A DNA stretch of 64,000 nt, taken from contig JAQGDQ010000002.1 in the NCBI GenBank assembly GCA_030141605.1, positions 1,470,501 through 1,534,500 on the forward strand, read 5' to 3'. This stretch comes from Tubiluchus corallicola. Its lineage: Eukaryota > Priapulida > Priapulimorpha > Priapulimorphida > Tubiluchidae. This document shows positions 12,201 through 27,200 of the stretch, piece after piece (the first letter of the stretch is position 1; every line of letters begins with the position of its first letter). The notes under the pieces are model-generated. The model saw only the letters and a program-made list of their open reading frames with translations, did no database searches and was not told the origin of the DNA. A program made the position numbers and the translations under genes.

Positions 12201-15200
12201 AAATAGTAAAACGTTTTGCCATAATCTGTGCCAATAATGCATGTATCTAATTGCAGAATTAGTGAAATGTCGTGTTTAAAAATTGCTTTTTAATGTTTAT
12301 TAAACCATTCTGTTATGAATTTTTATGATAGAAATGAATTGTGCACCGTAAAAACCATAAACTATTACTGTGTTAGAGATGGCCCAAAACCCTTTATGGC
12401 AAATGAAATTAATGGCCAAATTCATTTCCCAATAAGACGTCTTATGAACCGCTCAAAATGGCTTGTGAGGAACCACCACAGATTATGGCTGACGGCTTAC
12501 GGTAGGCAAACTGTGGTAGGCAAATGATGGCAAATGAAATATCTGTGTGACAGGGACCATTGGTTAGCACACGTTCATTTTTCGTGAGGCGACTTAGGGT
12601 CCTATTCACACATCGTTTCTGTCATCACCCATTCGATCTTTTTAAAAATCTTTACTGTAGGCATAGATTAGAAAATATATTTTACAATAGCTAGACAGAG
12701 GCAGATAGGTAGTCAAGATGAGTTTTTCATGGAGAATTTAAGCAGACAGCAATTTTTATACTCACGAGAACAATACTCGCTTTTCGATAATTAGGACTTA
12801 TTCTGCTCAGCAGTTCTCAAATGTTTCAGAGCCATGTGCTATGCTGACAGCATGACATAGTCTTCAAAGAAAGTTTAGTGATTTGCTTATGCCATCACCG
12901 AATGTGTGGCCAATCCCTTAACGGCATCTGTTTGACCATATATTATACTTTTAATTTTAGTTTTTGAATTTTGCCAAATTAATTGTGTAAAAATCGGCAT
13001 CAGAGCTTGTTTTGTTTTCTGCCCATAGGCAATACAAGAAAAGTATGATGCATTTATGGACAAGTTGGAAAATAATGCTTCACAGTTAGACGACATCAAA
13101 ACTTTAGCTAATCAACTCCATGGCGAAAATCATCCACAATCACCTGACATAAGAGATCGTTGTTCCCAGTTGAACAAGCAATGGGAGGAACTCTGGGAGC
13201 AGGCTCAAAGAAGGAAGGAGGTAACTTTATTTTTAGGACTAATTTTGTTTGTTCCTTTATTTCTGGTACTTGCAAAAGAACATTAAAGGAAAAAGTTTCT
13301 ACACTCATAGATCTAGTTTGGCACATTCTAAGGTTCAAAATCGGGTATGAAATGAAATGATGTGCAAGATCAATTACAATAATCTCTTAGTCTTAGAAAT
13401 TTTTGAATGTTGTTGCACCCTTTGACGCTTATTTGGAAAAGCATGTCTTTTCTAGCTCGCTGAGTTAGTCAGAAATTTAAACAGCTTATTACTTGAATTG
13501 AAAAATGAATTGTGTTATAAAGTTACATTAAAAATGTTAATTAAGTTCCAACATTTTATGGCTGTTTAACCATTTCAGACTGTTTAACCCCATGTGTAAT
13601 AGCGTACAGAATCTCAATTGTATTTTTGTATTTTTGCAAATAAAATAAATAGCTATATTGTGTATTTTTACACATAGTAATAACATCTTTATTTGATTAT
13701 GACCATGAGAACATCTTAAATGAGGTGTATGACTGTCATTGATCAAGAAGTATCAGTTAGGCCTGGCTTGTATTACTCTTGTTGCTATTTTGGCATAAAT
13801 AACAAAATTTCTATTGAAATAAATATAATAATATGGATAAATTTGCTCACATTACTGTGAAAAAGCTAAAAAAATTATTTGCTTTTTTTAAACATGTAAA
13901 AACTATCATAATTTAGTACAAAAACTAAGCAAATGTACATAATGTTGGCTTCATCTGCTACACTCATGCATGTGCACTGTTCAAGATGATGAGTGCATGT
14001 TCACAGATGAATCATACAATCTGCTGAAATGCATGCTGTCCTAACTAACTTTAACGTGAATGTAAGCACTGTGTGCAAGTGAATGATGCATCACCGGGAA
14101 CTGATGTGCTACTAGCTCTCAGATATATTTAGTGGCACATGAAATAAAGGAAGAATTTTATCTTCAGTTTTTTGCTAAAGGAATTTTCTGTTTAAGTACG
14201 AACAACTTGTTGACTTCATTATTATGACCGTTTTTTCTTCAGGCACTGGTTGGTGCTAAAGAAGTTCACGAATTTGATCGGGATGCTGATGAGCTCATCG
14301 AGTGGATTCAAGAGAAACAAGCCATTCTGGCTGCTGATGATGACATCCATAATATGGATGTCATAGAGCAACTGAAACGAAAACACAAAACACTTGAGGT
14401 CTGAATTTTTAAACTACATTAATTCTTTTCTTCATTTTTCAATGAAGTGTTCAAGTATAGGCATCTGAAAGCACTAAATTTATTTTGTATTTTGATGATA
14501 TTGAATTGTTGAATAAATAACAATGCGATAATATTTTCAAAAACTGGTCATGAGCTTCTTGTAATTTTGTAAATTGTCAAAAGTGTAATTCAGAGAAACA
14601 GGCTTTTACCATTTCCTGGAATCACAACTCTGGTATACACTCTATCGTTGGAAAGGTTTTGACAAACATTTTGTTGATTAACATGTTTTATCTGTAAAAT
14701 CTATTTGGCAGAACTAAGTTTTAACAGATAATGTATGCATGAAAACCATCCTTAAAATAGTAGGTCATTAAAAGGTCACATTACCGAGTTTGTAAATATA
14801 AATTTTTGTTAAAACATTAGAAAGTGCATCATATAATGATTTAACAACAGTGAAATTTTATTTAAATATATTTTCAATATAATTATATAGTAAGTGCAAA
14901 AATTCAAGTTTCATATTAACTAAATGTTTTTAAAGTGAAGTTATAGTTTAATCACACACAGCTATTTAGAATAGCTGAATGGTCATGGTCTTTGCTTGGC
15001 TATAAAGTTGAGTTGTGCTTGGCTTGATGATTAGTAAACGATATTTGAAAATCAGGAAAACTGGTTTTTTTGAAGTTTCACCTGTCGGATAAATCTCTGC
15101 TTATTTGTCTTTTTAAGCTAGGATATATACATCTAATGTGACCTCCACCAGTTCATTTCTCTTCTTAGAAGTCTGTCTTTGCTAATGAACAAATTTCCGG

Positions 15201-18200
15201 TCCTGTCATAGTCATTAACATCAGCAGGTTTTGTGTTGACTTTTCGGCACTGTCTTGCTGTTTGCCAACCTGCCTAAAAATGTTTGACGTTGATAAATGT
15301 ATTAAAAGTAATTTTAATATTATACACATTTTTTAATGTTGTGTATTCTCCACAATATTATGATGAGTTGCACTGATTTTGCCAATTGAAGCACATGACA
15401 TTAAAATATTTTTTATTGTCATCCTTAGCTTATTATTTTTGCATATTTTATTGCGTTATTTTTATAGCGTGACTTGCATGCCATTGAACAGCAGCTTCAA
15501 TCACTAGATTCCAGAGTGCAGCATCTGGCAGATGATTATCCAGATAGTGCTGAAAACCTGGAGGCACGACAAGCTGAGGCTCACGATGCCTGGGCTTTGT
15601 TACTCGATGATGCCAGAAAGAAGAAACTACATCTTGACGCTTCAGAAAATTTGAGGTCATATTTTGACAACTACAATGAATTAATGTAAGTCTATTTATG
15701 TTCATACTGACCACATTATTGTCCTAAATTCATTGCCATGTACATTTCTAGCTTTCAATTACTATATTTGCCAAATGTAGCAGAGGTACACCTATTTATT
15801 ACTGTTATATATCCAAAGTAAATGCCCCAGTAGTGGAGCAAAGACTATTTTTATGTTTAATGGGACAGCATTAGTTTTTAAATGCTAAACTGGAAATGCC
15901 TCAAGAAATTACAAATTTGCTCGTCTGACCTTGGTGATCAAATAGATTGTTTAGTCTGTTTGTGGTAGATAGTTTTTTTGAAAATTACAACAGTAAGAGG
16001 TTTCAGACGTTTAGTTTTCATTTTTGTTGAACAATATTGAAAAAACTGATGTCAGACAATCTTTTTTTATAAAAACTAATAACTAATATTTTTCTACTGA
16101 GAAATAGAGTCCACTCCAGGGGCGTCGTGCACCCAAAAAATTGGGGGGGGGGCGACTTTAATGGCGGATGGATTTTAAATGTTTAAATTTGAATTTTAAA
16201 TTTTAAAAATTTAATTTTGAAAAAAATAAACAATATTTTGCGTGCAAGAAAAACGATTTATTTAACATGGCATTTAACTTAAAGCTATAGCAACGGAAAC
16301 TTAATTAAAATTAAAAATTAAATTAAAATTTAGTTAAGTATTTATCAGCTGTCAGGAATCCGACGTGGAACTATCACTCCAGAAGAGCTCAACAACAGAC
16401 TTTAAGTACCGACGAATGTACTCATCCTTTTGGATTCATTCTGTTGGAATCGACATTACAGTAGATACAGACGCCGTAGAACCTGGGTCGGGAACATGGT
16501 TGGACTTGAAAAATGAAGTCAGATTGGACTGCCTTGACATCGTTTAAGAAATATAGAATCACGTGAAAATTCGCAGCGAAAACTAGCAGAGATTCTCCTA
16601 GCAGGCGAAAAATGATGAAATGTGCTCAAAATCACGCCCTTTTATGCAGCAAACTCGTGGGAAAGAGTCACTAAGGAGTAGCAAAGAGTCGGCAATGTCC
16701 AATCAGGAGGTGGCTGAGCCGTGGCTCATCAATTGGTATCTCCCAAACCGACTCTCTGGTATTAGGCTAGCTCGACAAACTGACTCTCTGGTACTAGGCT
16801 AGCTCAACATGACTTCAATGTTTGCATTGTTTTTGCTCTATTATTTCACTTATTCTCTATTATAACACACTGCTTTAGTTTTCTTAACTAACAGCCTTTT
16901 GTGCAAAGACGCTAATGCTGCTCAACGAGCTGCTTTGTTAATTGTTCCTACCTGCCTTCTGATTAGATAGATTACATGCAAACAAATTAACTACATCCTG
17001 ACTTTCAGGCAAACACATACTCATGCTCATACTGTTCGCATTTATGGAGCGCTGGCCGCGTGTCAAAAAGTCGGAAATAAATTTGCTTACCGGTCTCATT
17101 GACGCCCTTCAAATTTTTGACATTTTCTAAAAAAATTGGGGGGCCCGGGCCCCTATGGCACGACGCCACTGGTCCACTCTTATTTAGCCACAAAATCTTT
17201 TATTTAGCCACAATATCTTATCATTAAATTTTTTAACCACAAAAACAACAATCACAAACCACTGCTCATTAAAGCAGACTTAGAAAACAGCATAAAGTGG
17301 TGTTTATGTAGCATCCGGATGCAGATGCATTTTGGATGCGGATGCTTATGGATTTTCCACCTGCTGAATGGCCTGTGGAAAAAAATCAATAGTAATAGCT
17401 GCAGAAAAAGAATAACACATACTCAAACTGCATAAATGGGTGCATTGAAAACAACATAAACCAATTATATCTATTCCGCACGCCCTAAATGCATCTGCAT
17501 GCGGAAGCTACATAAACACCACTTTTGACATAAACGTATCAGAATGAAGCCAAATAAAATTATATTTAATTTAAAGAAACCTGTAAAACTAATAAATTTG
17601 CTAAGCCATGTAACTAAAGTGAAAAGTGAGTTAGTTTATGTTTTTAAAAATCACGCACTGTATTTTAAAAACAAATTACCCTAGATAATTGAAATTTTAA
17701 TATTTTGGAAGTTTATCTGTTTATTTATGTATAAATTTTTGAGTTTTTAGTTTAATGTACGAGTTGGTGATTTACTGTAAGGATTTCTTTGCTTTTTATG
17801 GTATCTGCTACTGTCACATTTTTAGGGCCTGGATTAATCAGATGATGGCTGTCATTACTGCTGAAGAGCTTCCACAGGATGTTATCGGAGCTGAGCTGCT
17901 TATAAACAAACACAAAGAGCATCGAGTGGAGATTGATGGCAAGATGAAAGAGTTCACGTATATTTTTCATTGTTAATATGCTTTAAGAAAGCTGCTATTT
18001 AAATATATTTATATAAAGAGTTGGATCTTCTTTTTGAATCAGCTGTTTACTAATATTGACTGTATCTACCATAACATTTCAGAGATTTTACCAACAGAGG
18101 TCAGCACCTGATTGCTGAGAAACACTTTCTAGCAGATGACATTCAAGACAAAGTTAACAACTTAAATTTGGCCAAGGATCAGCTAGTGGAAACGTGGCAG

Positions 18201-21200
18201 CGGCGTGCCATTCTATACGATCAAAATCTAGATGCTCAGGTTTGATTGCTAGAGTAATAAATAGAAAAGTGTTCGTTTACTTTCAACAGTTCGTGAAGAA
18301 GTTGTAAAACTGAAACCAGTTGTGTGTTTGATATTTATTTAACATTCTAATTAATCATGCTACAGGCTGTTCATCTAAATAATGAGTTTTAAGTTACTTT
18401 ATTTCCATTGGATTCATAACAACTGTTTTAAGATTAAACCTATAACATAATGATCATAAATTGTGAGAGCCTGGTATAGCAAAAATTTCTTACCTGTACA
18501 TTTATGGCTGTTTGACAGAACTACAGAGGTTACATGTTATTCCACAGTTACTTTCCAGCAGTTCACATATTAGCAGTGACTAAAGTTTTTGTGCATGTAA
18601 TCCAGAGCTTTTTATTATTTTGTGAATTGCAGATTTTCAAGCGAGATGCAGACCACTTTGAATCGTGGATGCAAGCTAGAGAACCCACACTAATGGAAAA
18701 TAAATTTGGGCAAAACATCAAAGAAGTGAGTGCTGTTGTGTAGTCACTAATATTTAGTTTTATAGTGCCTCATAAACTAAATAATATGATGACGGTCAGA
18801 AATGTTCACAGTAATTTCTTATTGTATCTACACAATCTATACTCTTTCACTTATAAATCCAGTTTTTTCTTTCACACTATAGTAAGTCCTTGCTTAACAA
18901 CTCCCCATTCAGCGATGTTCATGTTAAAGATGCTGAACATTTGACACATTTTTCTTACTTATCGAGGCACATTTCATTCTAATGACGATTTTTTTCTTCG
19001 CTTAAAGCCATTTTTTATTTGACTAATTACTTTTTTACCATATTTGAGGCTTTAAAACAGTACTTATAGCATTATTCGATTCTAAAAATGCACCAGTAAC
19101 CCAAAACAGTGCAATTATTATACATTTTTGCATCAAGCGAGAACTGTTTGCAATTTATATGCCTCCTGGCACCTTAGTGCAAACTTATTATGCTAAGTAA
19201 TTTTGCGGCAACCTGTTTGTAACAAGTAATTTTGCGGTAACAAGCTAACTGCTTAGGGCTTTTATCGCTAACTAAATATTGCTAATAAAGATTGGTTTGG
19301 TGGTTTCAAGTAAGCAGACAGAAATTAATCAGTAAAAGTATGAATAAAATCAGTAAAAGTATGAATTAAATAAAATATTTAATTTATATGTTTAAAGCAA
19401 CGTTGATTTTTGCCTCTAGTATGTATCTTAGTTGTTTTACATAATTCCTAAGGAAGTTTCACTTAACATCACATTTTGCTGTAATACATTAACGTTGTTA
19501 AGCAAAGACTTATGTACCTGTTTATGGAATTTTTTAACAGAAAATGATGTGACTATTAACTACAATCTGATTTCTTTTAAGAAAAATATCAACAGATCTC
19601 TTCCACTGCTAACAAATTACTGATAAAAATTCTATTTTTCTGGGCTTATGATTGTTTTATCGTGTTCTGATTGTGGCCTTTTGTCTTGGGTGACCACTGA
19701 TTTTGTTTGGGGTAACCGGTTTGCAAAAAAATCATTCATTTCTATTGCATCATCAAAGGTGACAAATTTACAGATGCTATCACTGATGCATATGATATTT
19801 ACACTAAGCAAAATTCTTAAAATTATAAAAATACACATTTTTTGGTAACTTCAAATAGGCGGAAGAGCTACTCAGAAAACATGAAGATTTTGAGAAAACA
19901 GTTGATGCTCAGAAGGAGAGAGTGAAGTCATTAAAAAGAGAAACTGCCATAGAAAAGGCATTCAGAGAACAGATGGAAGTGGAAGCAAAGAGGAAAGAAG
20001 CGGTGGAGAAGACGAAAGAAAAGGAACGTTTGGAAAGGCTGACTTTAAGAGAGCAACGTAGACTTCTGGAGGTTAAAAATTTCTCTTAACAATACTCTTT
20101 CTTTTTGTAGATGCCACTAGATGATCTGTATGATGACCTTGATCATATATTTCCTATAGGGGAATCAAAAAGGGGCATGCTGCATTAGTTTTACATCTCA
20201 TAACTGAAAGATGCTAGTATCATAGCCACTAATTGCATGGATGCAGATCGGCTATGTACATAGGTTTTTTCAGGAATCCTTTTCCTTTAAAGCGAACAGT
20301 TTGTAGAATGTTAGCAATACATTACAGTTTGATTCAGTTGTGACTCCAAACATCTTCAGAGAAACTATTAATTAGTCTTTACCCTGCATGTAGAATCGAA
20401 GAACATTAGGCCAATATACATGATGTTCAAGTTACCACTGTGACATTAGTTACGATCATAACGAAAGTATCTGTTACCACCATGGATGTGGTTCTGTAGT
20501 TGGTCGATCCATATGTCAGTTAGCGAATAACTCCACTACTACAGACTGAAACCTAGCATCTCTGGAACAACTCTGGTTGACGACCACAGGTTACACCATT
20601 TTGGCTTTCTAGGTATCACTATATACATTACTCACCATTTCCTGTGTGAAACTTTCTAGTATCACATTTCTCTTCAGATAATATAACTTCACAGATACGA
20701 AGAAAGAACCTGTCTCAGTTCTGTGTTAAGTTGCCGTCTATATCCAAGCAATGTTAAATGAAGTTCGTCGAGAAGCCACTCACTTGAACAACTATAATTT
20801 CATTCTCCTGTGTACTGGCGTTAACCTTGATTTAGAGCACCGCATTATATCAATTAAACACAAATTATTATGCAGTGTGAATGGGGCTTAATGTTGCATA
20901 AGCATAATGTGAGAACTACTAAATGTAGGGCGAGACCTAACAATCTGTATGAAAATTGATCTATATTTATAAAATGTTTTAGAGTTTGTGTACCATCTGT
21001 CGAGTGACAGACTTCGTTAATGGTTAACTAATGTAGTATGTCTTCGTTTTATACTTATTACAGTGAATAATGACTTTTAACTTACACAATTAGTCATTTT
21101 TAGGAACGTCAGAGCCTAGAAAAGGAAGACAAAGTAACAGAAAGCACTGAAGTATTTGCAATGCCGATACACAGTTCACCATCCCCTGCAGAGAGGGAAT

Positions 21201-24200
21201 TCCAAACTTCAGCTTCTGTGCCTCTATCACAAGAGACTCCAGTCCAGTCTGCAGGTTCACCAAAGAGCCATTACCATACAACACCAACTAAAGATGAAGA
21301 ACATGTGCATCAGGGTTAGTCCTTAGTTGAGTCCATCAAAAGTAAAAGTTTGCAACTTTTGTTTTGTGATCTGGCTTAATGACTCTATGAAATTTAAGTC
21401 TCAGTTTGTTTGTTTGTTGAGCTGTATCAGCTAGAGTTTAACCTTATGCATGGCTATCATAAAAAATGCTCTTAAGAATGTTGTTCAAACTTGACAGGAT
21501 TCTCCAAATGAGATTTTGTCTATGACCGATTTAACACCCATATATCATCCCTCTTGGTCACATTAATATAAAAAAGGGTTTATCTGGTTGTCTGTGAGCT
21601 TTTTTAAGAGTTTTAAACTAAAAAAACTAGTTGACTTCGTTTGTTGCAGCATTAATCCGTTAGCGGGAATTATTGATTTAGTTATATGCAGTAATTTCTG
21701 CTATTGGGCATTCTTAGAAATTACCTACAATATATTTTATCGATGTACTTTATAACTCTTTTGCAACAAATATAAATTTCTCTTTGGTCACTCAACCAAT
21801 TAAGTTATTAATTCACCCCTACTATATTTTTCTTACAAGAATTGTCTACAAAATTGCCTTGTTTTTTCAGTTGTAGCTCCAGCACCTCATAAGCCAAAAG
21901 AACTAACTAGAGTTGCAAGCCTGCGACGAAAAGATGTACGCCGGACTCCAAGCTTTAGTACTCGAAAGGGCATCCATAAAAATACAGTAAATATTGACGT
22001 ATTTATTGCTGTGCATGTTGAAAAAACTCAAATCTTCATAAACTTCTAAAATAAAGAATTGCTAAAATAAATAGTATGGTATGAGTTGAATAATAAGTAG
22101 TGATTATCATTTATTATAGTAGCCCCAACGAAGCTGGCAACTACAGAATTGTTGATTCCATCTCTCTGTTCATCTGTCACCACTTATTCTCGCCTCTGCT
22201 ATAATCTTAGGAAGTTCATACCTCGTTCAGTGGTAGGGCTTGCCGTAGGTTTGGAGCCTATTTTTTTTGGGTCAATCGATGCAGATTTGGATTTTTTACA
22301 ATTTTTTTAAAGATAGAACTTAGTCTCACAAATTACAACTGATTAGCCAGACATTAGATAAATACAGTCAAGTAATACATGTTTTCATTTAGACCCGCAC
22401 AATATTAGCTGTGTTTGAATATACTGCATGGAATTTCATTTACTGTGGGCTTTCGGGCCTCATTATTTAAAGTTTTAGACTGACAATCATTGTAATTTGG
22501 ACACTTTTAAAGTTTTTCGATTAAAAATTAACCTTTCAGTTCTGTCTCTATCAAATTTTAACTTTAATTAACCGGATGCTGTATATGATGGTATCTGGTT
22601 TTTCACAGAAATTTAGTATCACTGTGAGTGTAAGTGCAGAAAATGCATCTTGGCAGTAGTCTCAAAGTATGTCAATCTCACCATGTTAACTATGCTGCTC
22701 TACTGAGGGATCTCTAATTAAAGTAATTTTGAGGAAAAAAGTCAAATTGTGACAATTACACATGATGTTGATGGAAATAATGCCGTACTTGTGCTACATA
22801 CTGCTATTGATGATTACAATGATGACGATGATGACATTGATGGTAATGACGACAACAGCATTCTAGATGTATTTTCATGATTATAATGATGACAATGATA
22901 ACAGTAGTGGTAATGGTGACAATGGCATTGTCAATGAATTACTATTTATTTTTATTTTTAGGAGTCATCAAACTGTGATAACCTCACAGTAACTTCACTG
23001 ATATAAACACTTAAACACAGTTAGTTTGTCGCAAACTTGTTATGGAGTAAAATCGGAATTTTTCATGCAGTGAGAGGAAAAATTATGGACAATGTTTCTT
23101 CTGGCTTTAAGATAGCTTTAGTGTAAGCTGAGAATATTCGTGACAAAAGTAAACTTAAGTTACGATTAGTTATCCATGCTAATTCAGGAGCATTTTCTGC
23201 AGGTTCAGGAGAGTTTACCCCCTGTCACATTACAAGGACCATTGGAGAGGAAGCATGAGCTGATCACAGGCAAAAAGAAGGCCACCATTAGATCATGGAA
23301 ACAGTTCCATGTTGTTTTATGTCAGGATATACTGTGTTTTTTTAAAACCAAAGAGCAGTTTGAGTCGCTACAGTCGAGCGCTTCACATCCTCTTGGCATT
23401 CATAGGTACTAAATTAATCATTATATGTGTTAAGAACAATAAGCTTTTCACTGTTTCATTGTGTGTACGCATAGTTGCTGTAGGTCAAAGTTAAGTGTAC
23501 CACAGCAATGCGTCTTAACTACAGTCATCACGTGACATGTGGGTAACGCAAAGCATTGGTTCAGTAACTTCAGTTGTTTTATGTGGACTTTACTTAATTG
23601 TGCATTAGTCTGTGTGTAGAGTGATTTACTATCAGGATCTTGGTTGGGAATGAAAAACTTAACTAGCTAAGCTTCTAGCTAGCAGTTAAAACTGTTACTA
23701 TTACAATAGTGTTGGCTGCAAAGCGTTGTCAAGTGTACACAAATGTGTTGTCTGGTTCTCTTAACCTTTCACCTTTTATTGATCATAATGAATCGTGGAA
23801 CTGTGGAAAGGCTTATTGTAGCAAAATTGTATTTTTCTGCATCACTATCAACTGTTTTGTTAGTTACACCATTTTTGAAATCATAACTCAACCAAAAATA
23901 TTATAACTTATTATTTATTGTTTGTGTTTTCATGGAAGTTACCCCAAACAAGACACTAGAGTACTTGGAATAATTCAAAATATTAGGCAAGTTTTCTTGA
24001 CAAAGAAACTAGCTAGAAAGTTTACTGGTTTAATCATGGCAGCTCATTTACTGAAAGCACTGTTTTGAAAGAGTTGACAGGTTTGAAAGAAAAACAAGCC
24101 AAAATTCATAGTTTACAAGTAAAAAACTTGTCAAGACAGTATGTATATAGTATGATGTCATTACAGCAAATTTGCTAGAGACCCAGAAAAAAGTACTGTA

Positions 24201-27200
24201 TAAACAAGGTACTATATAAACATACTCAACCAATGTGTATGACTACTAAATGCAAGCATGTGGTATATAAGTAATGTACAGTATGCGGCTTTCCCTGAGG
24301 ATGTAAACTACTGTTTGAGGAAGTTGTCATCTATTTTGCAGCCTAGAACCAAAAAATAGAATGAAAGTACTGTAATTTAGTATTCTTGTTGATACATGCT
24401 GCAATGACTTTCAAAAGCATATATTGTTTTTTGTCAATCACTTGTCAGAATACTATTTGCAGTGCTTTTCGTCAAGTTTCTTTGCCCACTGCTAAAGGCT
24501 TTTTACCAGGATTTACTTCGCAAATGATTTTATATTTACCAAAAGGAGAGAGAGCACTGTTCTCTTTTCTTTCCTCATTGACATGAATGCTCTACGGGCG
24601 TACGTATACATTGCTGATAGTAAGTTACATAATATAAAATGAGTTGGGTACCAGTAGCCACTTAAAGATTCATAACGTAAAATATTGTTTTTATGCAGTA
24701 GATACAATGATGTTTCGATGTGACATATTCATAACTCCACGTGCTCAACAATTTTATCACTGTATCAGGAATGACGGCTTATCTTTAGCTGTAAATTAAT
24801 TTGCAAACAGTAGGCAATAAAAGCTTATAAATGTGCAGTAATACAGATAGAGGGGCCTGACAAAAAAGGCTGTATTACGCATTAACTGAGTATGCTGTGT
24901 TCAAAACTATTACACTGGTTAAATGAATAATGAAAGTTTGTTCTTTTTTGTGAATTCCCATCACCAGTGCATATAAAATAACCATGTTTGCTGTAATGGT
25001 GTTATACTGGATAACGATCAATCACTCAAAATTTCCATTTGCTGTTGTTCGATTTATAATTGTAGTTAGTTTCTGCTGCATAATTTGATATGAATGAAAT
25101 TTAAAATTTCTTTGCACGAAGGGCTTTGGTGGGAAAGGCTTCTGACTATAAAAAGCGACCAAACGTGTTTAGATTACAACTGTTAGAAGGTGCTGAATAT
25201 CTCTTTCAAGCGCCAAGTGAAGAGTCGATGATTGAATGGATACAGACAATTCAACGATCTGCAGGTAAGATTGTAAGAATTAGTTTACTGAGTTGAGACT
25301 TAAACAAAATCTGGGCTTTATTATGTATGTGATAAATACAACCATCATCTGTTTTGTTGTCTGGTTTATGAGTCGCACTTATTTTTGTAAATTTTCACTG
25401 AGACAAATTAATTGACATGTTTGTTACATGATACTATAGAGCATTTCAGAAAAAAATCAGTGCAATAGAAATGTGCTGATATACTTATATGCTTAAAAAC
25501 CAAGTTGTATTATGGACAAATACGCATTATGCAAATATAATTGATTCTTATATCATTATGATGTCTTAATGCGGAAGTCGATGACAACCTTTCTTTGTGA
25601 TTTGATCAGCATATTTCAGCATATCATGTTTCTACTGCACTGTTTTTTCTGGATCAGCATGCATGAGAAATCATAGTCATAACACAGCTTGTACATATAA
25701 TATACTATTTTTTGCAATGCATTTTAAAAGTACATGGCATACTTTCTTTAACCAGTTCACTGTATTTCAGACATTTCTCTGTGTAATGCAATAATTTTTC
25801 AGTGATGGAAATAACTGTTGTAGGAAAACATTCTGCTTGCACAGTGCACATTATATAGTATTGTCAGTTTCTCAGAATTACTTAAGTTACCAGAATCATC
25901 CTCGAGTTTTGAAGCATTTACACTTAGCACTACTACATACAATTTACTGTTGTTGTAAGCATTTGTTCTGATCGAGATGCATACATCTTGCTAATGAGAG
26001 TTTGCATTGTGCACCTGTTGGTCATGCTGTTATCTTATGTGTTCATATGAAACTGCTTGTTCATTTCGTCCTTTTTAGATGCAACACATCAGAGTGTTAG
26101 TCACTTGGCTTCATTACAAGTGAAGGAGTCGCCTGTGCTATACACAAAAGTGCCTGATAAACCACGTACAGGTACTTCCAGCTCAGGTACATGTAGCTCT
26201 GATGATACGTTGACACTATCTGAGACCAAGAAGCCTGAACGTATTCTTCATAAAGCTGTCATTAAGCAGGAAAAAAAGCATGAATACACAACTGGTAAAC
26301 AATTCATTTCTGTTTGGTAAAACTAATTTATTTTCTATTTTGTCATCCTAAAAATATATTAAAATTCTGTAGACATTATTTTTTCCTGATTTTCAGTGTA
26401 AACTGCTAGTTTGCTATTGCAAAAAATTAAATTGTCAACCAGGCATTATTATTTTCCAATTTTTGACGAAGTTTTAGCCTTTTTTATTTAGTTTAGTGTT
26501 TATTTTTACCAAAAAAACTTACAAACATGACTAGATATTTTTTATTGCAGAACCAACGTCACTGGAAAAACTCTCAGATTATGCAAGCTCACAAGAAAAC
26601 CCCCAGAAAGCAACGCCACTACCTACTGAGGAATCAAATAGGTGCGATTATAAAAGTCATGTAGATGTAGGGTATTTTCAACATTTCCTTTCCCAATAAT
26701 TATAACATTACAAATTAATTTCATAATTATGAAATTATGAATTTTAATTCATAATAAATGATCAAATTTATTTTGTGCAATTTCAAGCAAAAGTACTTCC
26801 AATGGCACTGTACAGTAAAATGTCATAATTACAATTACACACTTGAGAAAATATAACACAATTAAAAGTATTAAAAGTTTTCGTGCAAAATGTTCAATCA
26901 CTTACAAGGAGAGAAATTATGATGAACAAAATAGGTGGTTATTGAAGTTTACAGTGGTTGGAATTGATCATAATCATTTTTAAAGAGATGTGTCTTCAAG
27001 TGTTTTTTAAATAGTTGCACATTAGGAACACTTCTATGGTTCTGAAGGAAAGAATTGCAGTATTTAGGGGCAACAGAAGTAAAATAACAAGTCGTCAAAA
27101 TACTTTTCAGTTAAAAGGTACCTAAAGTTCATTATGGGAAGATTTATTTGCCCGTGTGCCCCTACAGTTGCGTTTGTATAACCTATCAGATAGGTAAGCA

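Noticed and set aside
10829-13028. A missed micro-exon encoding a LxxKH linker between exons 10646-10828 and 13029-13220
   Set aside because: The joined protein aligns without a gap to vertebrate repeat 14, which also lacks that linker, and the phases already fit.
16365-16802. Two 60-codon frames inside the hAT-type element as a transposase
   Set aside because: They show no BED finger, DDE or hAT dimerisation motif and are too short.
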